In this document: positions 63,981 through 64,000 of the stretch, piece by piece
How positions within the stretch are numbered: position 1 is the first letter of the stretch
Layout of the letters: each line of letters opens with the position of its first letter
NCBI RefSeq assembly: GCF_000205165.1
Contig: NZ_GL883880.1
Span: 62,001-126,000 of the forward strand
Direction of reading: 5' to 3'
From: Paraprevotella xylaniphila YIT 11841
Lineage (GTDB): Bacteria; Bacteroidota; Bacteroidia; Bacteroidales; Bacteroidaceae
Length of the DNA: 64,000 nt
Program-made: the position numbers and the translations under genes
Notes under the pieces: model-generated
What the model saw: the letters and a program-made list of their open reading frames with translations, nothing else
Told to the model about the DNA's origin: nothing
The model's database searches: none

Positions 63981-64000
63981 ATGTACATAATAAAACGAAG

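Larger units (their letters stand above)
34843..64000. mobile_element. integrative conjugative element of the CTnDOT superfamily (left part; right end outside)
   Basis: A run of genes from integrase to relaxase with a full-type tra module, much more GC-rich than the host genes to the left. The left junction lies somewhere between 34843 (host kdgK operator) and the integrase start at 35103; it cannot be fixed without the right end, which is outside the window. Insertion is beside kdgK and not in a tRNA gene. No resistance gene or rteABC-type regulators are in the part seen. Gene order int - xis-like - cargo - ardC/parB/radC - tra operon - mob is the usual architecture of these elements. Confidence 0.92.

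Overview
The window is a Bacteroidota chromosome segment, most likely Bacteroidales. The support is the recurring -7 promoter motif TAnnTTTG, the near absence of Shine-Dalgarno sequences, a Bacteroides-type pyrB-pyrI pair, and a CTnDOT-type tra operon. The genus cannot be fixed from the sequence alone. No rRNA, CRISPR array, insertion sequence or antibiotic-resistance gene was seen. Region 1 (1-19400) is ordinary host chromosome. It holds a nucleobase permease; a minus-strand run kdsB - MORN protein - inositol monophosphatase - YhcH/YjgK protein - glgB - DUF6057 membrane protein; a short FolK-like protein, a SIMPL protein and an acetyltransferase; PBP1A; pyrB-pyrI; a flavin reductase; glyA; a glycosyltransferase; tilS; and two identical tandem tRNA-Cys genes. 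Region 2 (19400-34843) is a catabolic locus. An AraC regulator is divergent from aldo/keto reductase - lactonase-type amidohydrolase - Zn alcohol dehydrogenase - GH2 lipoprotein - uxaB - uxaA. After a NUDIX gene, a HEAT-like gene and a Zn/Cd P-type ATPase with a Fur-family regulator, kdgK-eda follow on the other strand. Read together, the enzymes make a complete oxidative route from L-galactose via L-galactonolactone, L-galactonate, D-tagaturonate, D-altronate, KDG and KDPG to pyruvate and glyceraldehyde 3-phosphate. Uronate isomerase (uxaC) is absent. Perfect inverted repeats sit beside the promoters of both halves. Region 3 (about 34850-64000) is the left part of a GC-rich integrative conjugative element of the CTnDOT superfamily. 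In order it carries: a tyrosine integrase; two excisionase-like HTH genes; a frameshifted phosphoribosyltransferase; a small cargo set (membrane protein, lipoprotein, very AT-rich leucine-rich-repeat protein); a gene-free structured stretch; an ardC - unknown - SLOG - parB - small ORF - radC block whose gaps carry repeated hairpins; two tandem DUF4116-like paralogues; traQ back to traA on the minus strand; and a divergent mobilization protein and relaxase. The right end and the coupling protein lie beyond the window. Compared with CTnDOT, the element lacks traP (primase) between traO and traQ and has an extra 400-residue gene between traL and traM. It also contains several unexplained repeat families.
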